From contig NZ_GG700630.1 of NCBI RefSeq assembly GCF_000162875.1, positions 1,096,968 through 1,160,967 on the forward strand: a DNA stretch of 64,000 nt, read 5' to 3'. The notes beneath the pieces were generated by a model. That model saw only the letters and a program-made list of their open reading frames with translations. It was not told the DNA's origin and ran no database searches. The position numbers and the translations under genes are program-made. Positions 1-9,057 of the stretch are shown here, piece after piece; positions within the stretch are counted from its first letter, which is position 1; each line of letters begins with the position of its first letter. Origin of the DNA: Slackia exigua ATCC 700122. Lineage in GTDB: Bacteria; Actinomycetota; Coriobacteriia; Coriobacteriales; Eggerthellaceae.

Positions 1-3000
1 CGCGCCTGAAGGGCGACGAGACCACCCAGCAGCCCGCGGCCTCCGAGGCGGCCGAGGCCAGCGGCCACAGGGAGTGGTCGCAGCCCGCCGGGCAGGCGTA
101 GAGCTCGAAGGCGGCGCCGGCCAGCGGCGCGCCGTCCCTGTCGACCTTCACGAAGGAGAAGGGGGCCTGGGAGGCTCTGACCGTCGCCTTCACCGGAACG
201 GCGTACACCTCCTTCGGTATGGTCGCCGTGCTGTACCCGGCGTCGTTCTCGTAGACGTCCTGGTCCTTGTTCCCTGTCGGATGAAGCGTGACCGTAATCC
301 TTGCCTGCGCATACGGGCCGATGCCTGTTCCGATGAAACGGAACATCGTCGGCGCCGCGCCCGCCGGCAGCTCCAGCGTCGTAATCCTGCCCGCGACGGT
401 CGCGGATGCCGACGTATAGGCCGGCGAGATGCCGAACGGGTCGCCCTCATGGTCCCGAACCGAGGCGTCCTCGGTGTAGTCCAGAGCGTAATTTCCCGCT
501 GCGTCGTTGAGCCGCTCGACGGTCACGGAGGCCACCTCGTAGTCCCCATGGAAGGAGCTGCCGCGCAGGTCTCCGTCGTAGGGCAGCACGTCGAGGATCT
601 CCATGTTATCCAAGGTCTGCGCGCTGTCGTTGGTGTAATCGATGGTGAAGGCGATATCCTCGTCGACGTCGAACTCCGCTTCGTCTCCGTGCAGCACCCC
701 GTCTTTCATAACGCCGTCGACGATGGTTGCGGATTCCAAGGCGATGATTTTGAGAGAGGTTGTGGAGGAGGCCTCGTCCTTCACGCCGGAATCGGTGGTA
801 TAGGTCGCCGCTACGCTTTTCAGCGTCTCCCCGTCGTGGACGTCGTTCTCCAGGTTCGCCTCGTCGCCGATCTTGGTGCTGTAATGAATCTCAGGTATCT
901 CTTTGCCCAACTCGACGTTCGTCAACTTCCAAGTGAGCGTGGTAGTCCCGTCCGCATGTTCTTCAATCGCCATGTCGACGCTTCCGATGGTCGTCGCAGA
1001 CGTCGGAGCGCCGGCGACCGTGCCGTTGTCCCGGAGCTTCACCCCGCCCGTCACGCTGCCGCTGTGCTTGGAATCCGTCGGCTGGACGTACGTCCCTCCC
1101 AGATAGGCGGTATCCGGAATATAGGACAGCCCCTTGTCCAGCGTCGCCGTCACCGTGACATCGCTCGTCTTCGTGTAGTTGCCGCCGAACAGGACCTTCG
1201 ACCGCAGCGCATAGTCCGCGTAGCGCTCGCCGCTCGGGACGAAGTAGGTCTGCTTGCTCTTTCCGTTCTGCTCGTTCGCGATCCGCTGCTCCGTCCGGCA
1301 TTCCTCTCCGAGGATGTAGACCGTCTTTCCTGACCGCCAGTTCGTAGAATCAGAGTCAGCGGTGATGTCGTATCTGGCATTCCTGATGCAGTTCCCGTTG
1401 CCGTCGTAAGCCGCGGGGTAATAGTAGGAACCCATTACCCATGTCGCGCCGGTCGGTACGTCATAGTTAGGCCACGACCTGTCATAGTCTGTTTCCACCA
1501 TGCTTCCGTCGGCACGGTATTTCACACTGGAGGCGAGGATGTGCGTGACCGGTCCGTCGAACCCCTCATTGGATTTCGCGACCAAGTCAAACACAGCGCC
1601 GACCGTTTCGTAGTCATTGTAATAACCGTACTTAAGGTCATCCCTTTGAAGCGCTGCGATATCGATGTTCCTGATCTTGAAATACAGGCCGCAGCACAAC
1701 GCATCCTGCCCCAAGGTGGCATGGAGCTCGTCCATGGAGGAAAACAGCTGGAATCCACCGGCTGCATAGTTCGACGGGTTGTAATACCTCATCCTATCGA
1801 GCCCATCCCACTGCACCCCAGCCTGATCGTGTCCTACGTAATACACCGAGATATCGAAATAGGGGTTCGTGAGAGGAACGCCATCCGATAGGCCCACATT
1901 TGCTTGGATGCTCCCCTCGTCCACGTCGAAGACCCTGCCGTCGAATTTGACGAAGATATCCTCGTGAACGAACCCATAGGTTGCCGTCGGAAACGCATTT
2001 CCGTGTACGGACACGCTGTATGTATCGCCGACATGGATCGTGGCATTGTCTCTCAGGCTTACGTATAAGCTGGCGTCGCCGGTGCCCCCATAATTTATAG
2101 GCAAGAAATTCCTGTTGTCTGAGACCGTTTCCGGTTGAAATACGGCGTTTGGATCGTCGTGGGTCTGCCTGTTGATCTTGAACGTGCCGTCGGTGCAGAC
2201 ATCGGTATATCTCTTTACACCCGGGCCGCCTGCCGGTGTCGCCCCGTTCCAATGGAACGGCTGGTATACCTCCACCACGCCGGTGGCAATCATGTTCTGC
2301 CCACCATCGAGCACGTCGTCGTTTGCGGCGTTCGTCGGGAAGATCCCGTCCGTCTTTATCCCAGAAAATTTGACGTGGTAAGTATTGCCGCCTCTTGGCT
2401 CGACCGAGATCGTTCCCGAATCGAACGCGGAGTTCGACCTATCTCCAATATCTTTCCGCGAATATGGCAATCTGTACTTATTGTTGCCATTGCCCATTTT
2501 CATATAGAGCATTTCACGGTTCTGCGTGCCTTGAGCTTCCTCCGTGTAAAGGCTGCAATCCCACAGCACTGTGTTCGCCAAAGGGACGTAGCTGCTGCCG
2601 TCGAAATAATACTCGTATGCCTTCAGGTCGAACTCGCAGTTTATCTCGTCTTCGACGAACAACCCCCTGTCGCCCTTTTTCGCATCTTTCACCACGGAAA
2701 CGTACACCCCGTAGGACTCGATCGAGCCATGGTATGGGGTGCTTTCGGAATTCATGGCGATGGTCCCTGCCGCGTAATCGGCGGTACCTACCTCCCATGT
2801 GAAATCTTTAATCCCGACGTTGTAATTGGCCTTGCTGCTCACGGCGGTGTCCGTAGGCGTGACCGTCTTCTCCTTTCCGGCATCCAGCCAGCACTTGATC
2901 TCCGTCAGATTGACGTTTGTCCCGTTGGCCATGTTCTTTACGGCCACGGCGAGTTTCATGGTTCCCGTCGAGGGAACGGCATATGCCTTGCCGCCCGTGT

Positions 3001-4861
3001 CCAACGCGTAATAGCCCGTCAAGGTCTGGCTTGCGCCGTTATCCGTCACCTGGGCATCCGTGAGCCAGGACATGGCGCCGAGGTCGAAGGCCGCCTGCTC
3101 TTTCGGCAAGGGTAACGTCGCCTCCACATAGAGGTTCGCTTTCTTATATCCGCTGAACAGGCCTTGGTATTTGTCCGCCAGGTTCAGCGTGTAGCCGACG
3201 CTGTAGAAGACCGTGTCGAAGGAGCGCACGACGTCGTTTGACGCCGAGGAGTCGTTGCCCGCCGAGTCGTCGGCGTCGAAGGGCGCGGTGCCGGTGGCCT
3301 TGGACACGTTCAGGCCCGAGACCTCGCCCGTGCCCGGCACGTAGTCCTCGGCGACGCCGCCGGCGGGCGCGTCGGTCACCCCGATCTCGACCACATCGCC
3401 GTTCGGGAACGCGCAGGAGAGCCTCTCCTCGGTGGAGAAGGGCGCGAGCGACGCCAGCCTCCAGTCGTCCCCCTCCCGCTCCACGGAAAGGAGGGCCGGG
3501 TCGCTGAACTCGCAGGAGACGACGTCGGAGGCCTCGCGGCCCACCGACAGGCGGGAGAAGACCTCGGAGAGCAGGACCGAGGACTCGCCGGCGATGGAGA
3601 ACGTCCCTCCGTCGAAACGGAAGTCCACCGTCCAGGTCACCGCGCAGGTCGGGAAGCCTTGCGTCACGGCGGACATAGAGGTGTCGCCGCTCTCGGCGGC
3701 GTCGAGCCTCTCGACCGTCTCGGCACTTTCGTCCAAGCTGTAGAGCTCTGCATCGCCCTTGGGAGCGTCGACGCCCTCGAACGTCATCTTGACATCGCCG
3801 GCAGGCTGGACCTCCTGCCCATCGCGCGTGAGTTTGACGTCGTAGAGCCTTGTCTCGCGGCGGGCGCCGTCCGCAGGATCGTCCGCCTGCGATTCGACCA
3901 GCTCCTGCGCCTTGGGATCATCCACGGGAGCGACGCTGAGCGTCAATTCGTCCGCAGGGCAGGGCAGCGTCCCCGCCGGCGCCTCGACGGTGACTTTCAT
4001 GCCATCGCCGGCATCCGCGGTAAGGGTGGCAGGTTCCGTCTGGACGGGAGAAGCGTCCTCGGCCTTATCCTTGGCCTTGGCATCGTCCTTTTCCTCGGCA
4101 GTTCCGTCCTTCGTATCGGCAGCGGCCTTATCTTCGCCGCCCTTGCCGTCCTTTTCCTTCTCGGAATCGGCTTCTTTGCTTTCAGGTTCGTCAGGCGCGG
4201 GCTTGGCGTTATCGGCCCCTTCGCCGCCGGTCTCGGCGGCGGCCACGTCAACGGTGGCATGCGGGCGAGCCTCCGCATAGGCATAGCCTGAGAAAGACGC
4301 GGTCATCACGTAGGTGCCCGCCTGGTTCGCGTCATAATCCCCTGCCCACGTCACGGGGATATCGACCATGCGGCCTTGGATGGCGCCCTGCTTGTCGGAA
4401 GCGAACCACGACGCCTCGCCTTCCCCTAGGCTGCCGTATACGCGGTAGACGGGATCAGTGGCCTCGTCCGAGTCGTTGTCGCAGGAATACACCACCCTAT
4501 CGCCGGCGGCGTAGAGGGCGTCGGCGCCTGCAGGAGCGGCATAATGCCGCTGATCGGCATCCTTGGACGCAGGCGTCGCCTGGACGAAGGAATCCGCATC
4601 CTCGTCCTTGTCGAGCTTCACCACGGCGACAAGCTCATCGGGCAGCCCCGCCTTGTCCAAAGGCGTGCCGTTTTTCACGGAAAGCGCCGCCACGGGATCC
4701 TTCGCTTCGAAAGATGCTATCCGGGGCACCGCGTCGACGTCGGCCAAAGCGATGACCGCCAGCGAGACGACCATGATCGCTGCCGCCAAAACGCCCGCCG
4801 CCATGACAGCGACGAATCCGGCGACGTCTTTGATGTTCCTCGCTTCTCGACGTGCGTCCAT
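1..4861 (-). CDS. Giant sortase-pilus-associated surface protein (tip adhesin), 3' end beyond window
   Basis: At least 1,620 residues read without a stop to the left edge. The start at 4861 is preferred over an in-frame ATG at 4870 because GAAGGG at 4871-4876 abuts the latter but lies 9 nt from 4861. A basic N-terminus is followed by one hydrophobic segment (about residues 11-40) acting as signal or anchor. Next comes a low-complexity Ala/Lys/Glu/Asp stretch (about 185-240), then long beta-rich regions. A DUF11-like segment (FDVDEDIAFTIDYTNDS) lies near residue 1395 and a SpaA/Cna-B-type domain (VKVDRDGAPLAGAAFELY) near 1565. The cell-wall sorting signal, if present, lies outside the window. 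Lying downstream of two sortases and an LPKTG pilin, it is inferred to be the adhesive tip or ancillary pilin. The ligand cannot be told. Confidence 0.85.
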   Translation of the reverse strand, partial: MDARREARNIKDVAGFVAVMAAGVLAAAIMVVSLAVIALADVDAVPRIASFEAKDPVAALSVKNGTPLDKAGLPDELVAVVKLDKDEDADSFVQATPASKDADQRHYAAPAGADALYAAGDRVVYSCDNDSDEATDPVYRVYGSLGEGEASWFASDKQGAIQGRMVDIPVTWAGDYDANQAGTYVMTASFSGYAYAEARPHATVDVAAAETGGEGADNAKPAPDEPESKEADSEKEKDGKGGEDKAAADTKDGTAEEKDDAKAKDKAEDASPVQTEPATLTADAGDGMKVTVEAPAGTLPCPADELTLSVAPVDDPKAQELVESQADDPADGARRETRLYDVKLTRDGQEVQPAGDVKMTFEGVDAPKGDAELYSLDESAETVERLDAAESGDTSMSAVTQGFPTCAVTWTVDFRFDGGTFSIAGESSVLLSEVFSRLSVGREASDVVSCEFSDPALLSVEREGDDWRLASLAPFSTEERLSCAFPNGDVVEIGVTDAPAGGVAEDYVPGTGEVSGLNVSKATGTAPFDADDSAGNDSSASNDVVRSFDTVFYSVGYTLNLADKYQGLFSGYKKANLYVEATLPLPKEQAAFDLGAMSWLTDAQVTDNGASQTLTGYYALDTGGKAYAVPSTGTMKLAVAVKNMANGTNVNLTEIKCWLDAGKEKTVTPTDTAVSSKANYNVGIKDFTWEVGTADYAAGTIAMNSESTPYHGSIESYGVYVSVVKDAKKGDRGLFVEDEINCEFDLKAYEYYFDGSSYVPLANTVLWDCSLYTEEAQGTQNREMLYMKMGNGNNKYRLPYSRKDIGDRSNSAFDSGTISVEPRGGNTYHVKFSGIKTDGIFPTNAANDDVLDGGQNMIATGVVEVYQPFHWNGATPAGGPGVKRYTDVCTDGTFKINRQTHDDPNAVFQPETVSDNRNFLPINYGGTGDASLYVSLRDNATIHVGDTYSVSVHGNAFPTATYGFVHEDIFVKFDGRVFDVDEGSIQANVGLSDGVPLTNPYFDISVYYVGHDQAGVQWDGLDRMRYYNPSNYAAGGFQLFSSMDELHATLGQDALCCGLYFKIRNIDIAALQRDDLKYGYYNDYETVGAVFDLVAKSNEGFDGPVTHILASSVKYRADGSMVETDYDRSWPNYDVPTGATWVMGSYYYPAAYDGNGNCIRNARYDITADSDSTNWRSGKTVYILGEECRTEQRIANEQNGKSKQTYFVPSGERYADYALRSKVLFGGNYTKTSDVTVTATLDKGLSYIPDTAYLGGTYVQPTDSKHSGSVTGGVKLRDNGTVAGAPTSATTIGSVDMAIEEHADGTTTLTWKLTNVELGKEIPEIHYSTKIGDEANLENDVHDGETLKSVAATYTTDSGVKDEASSTTSLKIIALESATIVDGVMKDGVLHGDEAEFDVDEDIAFTIDYTNDSAQTLDNMEILDVLPYDGDLRGSSFHGDYEVASVTVERLNDAAGNYALDYTEDASVRDHEGDPFGISPAYTSASATVAGRITTLELPAGAAPTMFRFIGTGIGPYAQARITVTLHPTGNKDQDVYENDAGYSTATIPKEVYAVPVKATVRASQAPFSFVKVDRDGAPLAGAAFELYACPAGCDHSLWPLASAASEAAGCWVVSSPFRR

Positions 4862-4955
4862 ATCATTCATCCCTTCTACCGGCTCGATCGGCCGTTTCAA
4901 CCCGTCGGGCTCCTGCGCGGATCGCCGCGCGAAGCATCCCTGAAAACCATGAATC

Positions 4956-4993
4956 CTTTCCGCGAGCCAGACAGCCGCCTGGTTCGCGGAAAG
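4956..4993 (-). terminator. Hairpin between second sortase and giant adhesin
   Basis: A 15-nt stem (4956-4970 with 4979-4993, one G-U wobble) closes an 8-nt loop in the gap after the sortase stop and before the adhesin start. There is no long T-run, so it may be a leaky terminator or mRNA-processing or stability element rather than a full stop. Confidence 0.6.
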
Positions 4994-5014
4994 CTTCACG
5001 GTGCCCGCCTGCCG

Positions 5015-5761
5015 TCATGTCCTGTCGCAATAGACCACGTAGCGCTTCTCGCTGCTCCCATAGGGATGGCAGGTGATGAGCGTGACCATGTCCTCTCCTT
5101 TCCGTATGAGGATCTGCCGTATATCGTTCGGAGCGATGACCTTCGTCTCCCGCACGCGGTAGGTGAGGGTGCCCCAGGGGTTGGTCACGCGCACCTCGTC
5201 ACCCGGCTCCAGATCCTCGATATCGCGGAACATGGCAGCCGACCAGGCACCCCGGTGGGCTGCGATGACGCAGTTCGTGTCAGCGCCGCCGATAGGCATG
5301 GAGGTCTGGGTGAGCTGCACGGCTCCCAAGCTCATCTGGTCGCTGGTGGCGCCCAGGTACAGGGGCAGCGTCTGCCCGATGGCCGGCACCTCGACGTAGC
5401 CGATCATTTGATCGGGAAAGCCGTAGGCGCGCAGGTCTATCTCGCTTCGCTGGTAGCTCCATGCGTCCACCAGGCCGGATTGGCCGTCATCCGCGATGCG
5501 CCGGTTATAGGCGACCATATCCGCGTATAACCCGTCCAGATCGAGAAAGCCCTCTTCCGAAACGTTTCGGTTCGTCGAAAGCCCTTCGGCATCCTGGCCC
5601 ATCGAAAACACGTCGGCCCGTTCCATGCGGATATCGAAATCCCGGGCCGCGCGGTTCGCTTCGTCCGCATACATCCACTGGGCCGCATGGGGCAGAAGCA
5701 GCAGGACGATCCCACCGACCGCCAAGATCGCGGCCGTTATGCAGGCCGCCCGCCGGCTCAT
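5015..5761 (-). CDS. Sortase, class C-like
   Basis: A 248-aa transpeptidase with one N-terminal membrane segment (about residues 8-30). It has the sortase catalytic set: His in IAAHRGA, Cys in TLITCHPYG and a conserved Arg near the C-terminus (SSEKRYVVY). It lacks the C-terminal membrane helix seen in its upstream neighbour. Its ATG overlaps that sortase's stop by 4 nt (ATGA), so the two are translationally coupled. Pilus sortases polymerise pilins through Lys-Thr isopeptide bonds. With two present, one may polymerise the shaft and the other add the tip protein or attach the fibre to the wall; the sequence does not say which does which. Confidence 0.9.
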   Translation of the reverse strand: MSRRAACITAAILAVGGIVLLLLPHAAQWMYADEANRAARDFDIRMERADVFSMGQDAEGLSTNRNVSEEGFLDLDGLYADMVAYNRRIADDGQSGLVDAWSYQRSEIDLRAYGFPDQMIGYVEVPAIGQTLPLYLGATSDQMSLGAVQLTQTSMPIGGADTNCVIAAHRGAWSAAMFRDIEDLEPGDEVRVTNPWGTLTYRVRETKVIAPNDIRQILIRKGEDMVTLITCHPYGSSEKRYVVYCDRT

Positions 5762-6639
5762 GACGATCCGCCTTCCTGCGAGCCGCCCCCCAGGATCAGG
5801 TCGATGACAGCCTGCCGGCGCCGCTCGTTCCTGCGGCTCCTGACGGTTATCGCCGTCACGACGATGACGACCGCGACGGTGGTGACGGCCGCGGTGAGGG
5901 CGATGGCGAAGGGAGCGCTTGATCCCGTTACCGCCTCGATGTCCTCCTTCTCTTCGGGGATGTAGTCCGTGCGCTCGCCGCGCACCAGCAGGCGATGGGA
6001 ATTTATCCCGTAAGGCGTGCAGGTGAGCAGCGTGCAGTAGTCCTTGCCGTCCACGCGCCGCAGCGCTTCGGAATCCTCGGGCTCGACGACGAGAATCTGA
6101 TCCACGCGGTACGCCAAGGTGCGATCCAGAACGTGCACGTAGAACAGGTCGCCTTCCTCGAGCTCGGTCAGGTCGGTGAACATCCGCGCATGGGCCAGGC
6201 CCGTATGCCCGGTGAGCACCGCGTGGGTTCCCTCGCCGCCGATGGGCATCGACGAGCCTTCGAGGTGCCCGATGCCCTGCTGCAACGTGTCCTCGGCCGT
6301 CCCGTGATAGATGGGCAGGCTCACCGATATCTTGGGTATCTCCACGGTTCCCATGGCGTTGCCCAGATCGAGGACGTCATAGTAGTTGTCCTGCATAGCC
6401 ATGCCCGTTCCCTCTATGAAAGGGTCGTGCACGGGATTGCCCGACAGGCTCTCGTTGTACTGAACGGCCTCCTGCCACTCGGCATCGAGCGTCTCCTGAT
6501 CGACCTCCTCGACGAACTCGTTGTAGCTCTCCGATGCATACGATCCGTTCACATCCGAGAGATACATCGCTACGGAGGGGTAGGCCAACAGGCCTAACCC
6601 AGCCAGAGCGAGCGCTATCACCGAGAGGATCCTTCTCAT
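5758..6639 (-). CDS. Class C pilus sortase
   Basis: A 293-aa sortase with an N-terminal signal or anchor (residues 1-25). It has the class C core: His in LTGHTGLAHARMF, the catalytic Cys in TLLTCTPYGINSHRLLVRG and the following conserved Arg. A C-terminal hydrophobic helix (about 245-270, then RSRRNERRR) is typical of class C enzymes that sit in the membrane at both ends. It lies directly downstream of the LPKTG major pilin, so polymerising that pilin is its likely job. It is coupled to the next sortase by an ATGA overlap. Confidence 0.95.
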   Translation of the reverse strand: MRRILSVIALALAGLGLLAYPSVAMYLSDVNGSYASESYNEFVEEVDQETLDAEWQEAVQYNESLSGNPVHDPFIEGTGMAMQDNYYDVLDLGNAMGTVEIPKISVSLPIYHGTAEDTLQQGIGHLEGSSMPIGGEGTHAVLTGHTGLAHARMFTDLTELEEGDLFYVHVLDRTLAYRVDQILVVEPEDSEALRRVDGKDYCTLLTCTPYGINSHRLLVRGERTDYIPEEKEDIEAVTGSSAPFAIALTAAVTTVAVVIVVTAITVRSRRNERRRQAVIDLILGGGSQEGGSS

Positions 6640-6663
6640 TGCCTTCTTCCGAAACGAGCACCA

Positions 6664-6689
6664 GCCGGGGACGGAAAACCGTCCCCGGC
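6664..6689 (-). terminator. Hairpin between major pilin and class C sortase
   Basis: A perfect 11-bp stem (GCCGGGGACGG / CCGTCCCCGGC) with loop AAAA lies between the pilin stop and the sortase start. There is no T-run after it. A leaky terminator or mRNA 3'-end stabiliser here would give more pilin than sortase, a ratio pilus operons generally need; that role is inferred. Confidence 0.65.
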
Positions 6690-6732
6690 GGGCTTGCGGA
6701 GCTCTGCGTTGCAGGTCGCAGAGCGGGATCGG

Positions 6733-8385
6733 TTACTTCTTGACGACCTTCTTCTTGCGGGACGTCAGAATGATGGCGACAGCTGCGCCGACGAGGACGA
6801 TGCCGCCGACCGTGAACAGGATCGTTCCGATACCGCCGGTCTTAGGCAGGGTGAAATCGGTGGTGTTGAATATGCTCTGGGTCACGGTGTAGGTGGTCGC
6901 CACGGTGGAATTGTCTTCCGTGAAGGACACCTTCACAGGATCGGACAGCAGATTGTAGTTATTGGGAGCCTGGGTCTCGACCAGCCAATAGCTCAGATAG
7001 GTCTTGGCGCCCTCTTCGTATGAGGCGGTTGCTGGATTCCAGGTTATGGAAGACGTATAGTCGGCGACGCCCGCAAAGGCCGCGGAACCGGCGCTGTCGG
7101 TGGTCTCTTCCCAATCGGTGGCGGCGTCATAGCCGGCGGCACCGTAGTCGAGGATCTTGCCATCGGCGGCCTTGCGCAGGAAACGGCCCGCTTTGGCGTT
7201 GGCCTCGGAGGTGGCAAGCTTGAACTTGGCGCCTGCCAGCTTGGTGTTCTTATTCTTGGCGTCGGCCTTGTCGATCTTGATCTTACCCGAATGAATGGTG
7301 GTCTTCGGGGTGTTGGTGGTCTTCTCTTCGCCGAAGCGGTTGATGAACTTGACCGTCGCCTCGTTGTCGGCGGTGAGCGTGGCGCTGGAGGCCAGCTTGT
7401 CGTTGACCGTCGCGTCGAAGGTGATGTTGACGAACTTGTAGCCGTTGTCGAACAGCAGCTTACGGCCGTCGGCGGTGAATTCGACGGTCAGCGTACGAGT
7501 GCCCGCGTTGTAGGTCACGGTGTAGTTGCCCGCCGCGGGAATTGTGGTGCCCGAGCCGGCGGCGACCTTGGTGGCGGAGCCTTCCACCTTCACGGAGCCG
7601 TCGACGAAGTCAAGGGCAGGATCCATCACGTCGTTGACGCTGTAGGCGATGACCGCGTTCTCGGTGGGGACATCGGACCAGATGTCGCTTGGCACGGAAG
7701 GCGTGATGGTATAGGTCACCGTGTCGCCCACGCTGACGGCTTTGCCGGTCTCGGCGTTCTTGGTGGTGGTGACCTTGGACTCGGCCTTATCGGCGCTGGA
7801 GGATTCGTTCTTGGGATAGGCATGGACGTCGGTGATCCAGGACTTGCCATCGGCGCTGGTCATGGGCACGGGGCACACGAAGGGCGCGGCAGGGCTGGTC
7901 ACACGGGGATCGCCGCCCTGTTCGACCACCAGGTAGTAGCCCTTGTCGAAGGTGGTCTTGGGCGTGGTGCCGTCGGAACCGGTGGTAAGGGTCTTCACGA
8001 ACGTGACGTCGTAGGTATTGCCGTCGGCATCCTTCATCTGGGTGTTGCCGTTGATCAGCGTGTACGGGGCGGCGCCGGGCAGCGCGCCGTTGAATCCCAG
8101 GGTCTGGTTGTTGACGGCGGAGATCTTGTACACATCGAACTTGATGTTATCAAGCGGCTTGGCTCCCGCGTCGATCAGCTGCTGGATCTGGGCGGGGGTA
8201 AGGGCGCTGCCGTCGTTGGGATCGAGGGCCTTGCTCGTGTCGGACATCAGCCATTTATGGATGGTCATGGTGCCCTGGTCGGGAGGCAGCGAGTCGACCG
8301 CCCACGCCGAGAGGGGAACCATCCCCACCGCCAGCGCCACGGCCAACAGGAGAGCCGCCGCCCCTTTCTTGATGATAGAGGTCAT
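6733..8385 (-). CDS. LPxTG major pilin (isopeptide-forming fimbrial shaft protein)
   Basis: A 550-aa secreted protein. The signal peptide (about residues 1-30) ends near AWA. A pilin-type motif, DVHAYPKN (about residue 190), supplies the Lys used by class C sortases. An E-box-like YWLVETQAPNNY lies near 470, and the C-terminal sorting signal is LPKTGG, a hydrophobic helix and a basic tail (SRKKKVVKK). A fimbrial isopeptide D2-like domain with SpaA/Cna-B-like repeats lies between. Length and motif order match SpaA/FimA-type shaft pilins. It is transcribed with signal peptidase upstream and sortases downstream, with a strong hairpin on each side of the gene. Confidence 0.95.
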   Translation of the reverse strand: MTSIIKKGAAALLLAVALAVGMVPLSAWAVDSLPPDQGTMTIHKWLMSDTSKALDPNDGSALTPAQIQQLIDAGAKPLDNIKFDVYKISAVNNQTLGFNGALPGAAPYTLINGNTQMKDADGNTYDVTFVKTLTTGSDGTTPKTTFDKGYYLVVEQGGDPRVTSPAAPFVCPVPMTSADGKSWITDVHAYPKNESSSADKAESKVTTTKNAETGKAVSVGDTVTYTITPSVPSDIWSDVPTENAVIAYSVNDVMDPALDFVDGSVKVEGSATKVAAGSGTTIPAAGNYTVTYNAGTRTLTVEFTADGRKLLFDNGYKFVNITFDATVNDKLASSATLTADNEATVKFINRFGEEKTTNTPKTTIHSGKIKIDKADAKNKNTKLAGAKFKLATSEANAKAGRFLRKAADGKILDYGAAGYDAATDWEETTDSAGSAAFAGVADYTSSITWNPATASYEEGAKTYLSYWLVETQAPNNYNLLSDPVKVSFTEDNSTVATTYTVTQSIFNTTDFTLPKTGGIGTILFTVGGIVLVGAAVAIILTSRKKKVVKK

Positions 8386-8415
8386 CGTTCCTGTCCTTTC
8401 CTTCTTCGTCTCCCA

Positions 8416-8461
8416 CCGGATTCGGCGAGATGCGCCTCATGGCCTATCTCGCCGAATCCGG
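8416..8461. terminator. Long perfect hairpin between signal peptidase and pilin genes
   Basis: A perfect 16-bp inverted repeat (CCGGATTCGGCGAGAT at 8416-8431, complement at 8446-8461) has a 14-nt loop and lies just upstream of the pilin ribosome site. It could be an attenuator, terminator or RNase-processing element separating the lepB and pilin messages. No T-run follows on either strand. Confidence 0.6.
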
Positions 8462-8490
8462 CCCTGTCCTATGGTCATGGCCAGAGGGCC

Positions 8491-9057
8491 TTAGCCTCCC
8501 AGCCGAAGAACCGCAATGACCCTCCCGTCTATGCGGGAACGTTCAACGGGACCGAAGCTCCTGCTGTCGCGGCTGCGATCCCTGCTGTCGCCGAGAACGA
8601 AGTACTCGTCTTCGGCCAGCGAGAGAGGCAGCGAAACGGCTTGCTTCGCCTCCGTCGCGCCCACCGCGTAGGGCTCGACCAACGGCATTCCGTCCACCAA
8701 AACGGAACCTCCTTCGAGATCCACGTCCTGGCCCGGCGTCGCGATGACGCGTTTGATGAGATCGGTGCGAAACCCGTTCCCGACCAACACGACATCCCCT
8801 GCCGCATAGGTCCTGTCCATGCGACTGAACAGGACCAGATCGCCATCCTGGTACGCGGGCTCCATGCTGGAACCCTCTACCAGCGCCGCCCCGAAGAGCA
8901 CCCCGAAGAGCAGATACGTCGCCAAGGCGGTGGCCCCGAGAGCGACCAGGAACCTCCTCGCCGCCCGTCGCCGGGCCGCCTTCCCGATGCGCTTTCGAAG
9001 CACCGGGTCGAGAGAGCCGGCCGAAACGCCGAGGGAGCTTCCGTTACTCCCCGGCAT
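8491..9057 (-). CDS. lepB: Signal peptidase I
   Basis: A 188-aa membrane serine/lysine protease that removes signal peptides on the outer face. A basic N-terminus is followed by one membrane helix (about residues 37-57). The catalytic Ser sits in EGSSMEPAYQDGDLV, the general-base Lys in TDLIKRVIATPGQ, and box E is YFVLGDSRDRSRDSRSFG. Its first codons overlap the upstream coiled-coil gene by 14 nt. Sitting immediately before the pilin gene, it is probably dedicated to processing pilus proteins, as in other Gram-positive pilus islands with their own SipA-like peptidase. The symbol names the family, not a proven housekeeping role. Confidence 0.93.
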   Translation of the reverse strand: MPGSNGSSLGVSAGSLDPVLRKRIGKAARRRAARRFLVALGATALATYLLFGVLFGAALVEGSSMEPAYQDGDLVLFSRMDRTYAAGDVVLVGNGFRTDLIKRVIATPGQDVDLEGGSVLVDGMPLVEPYAVGATEAKQAVSLPLSLAEDEYFVLGDSRDRSRDSRSFGPVERSRIDGRVIAVLRLGG

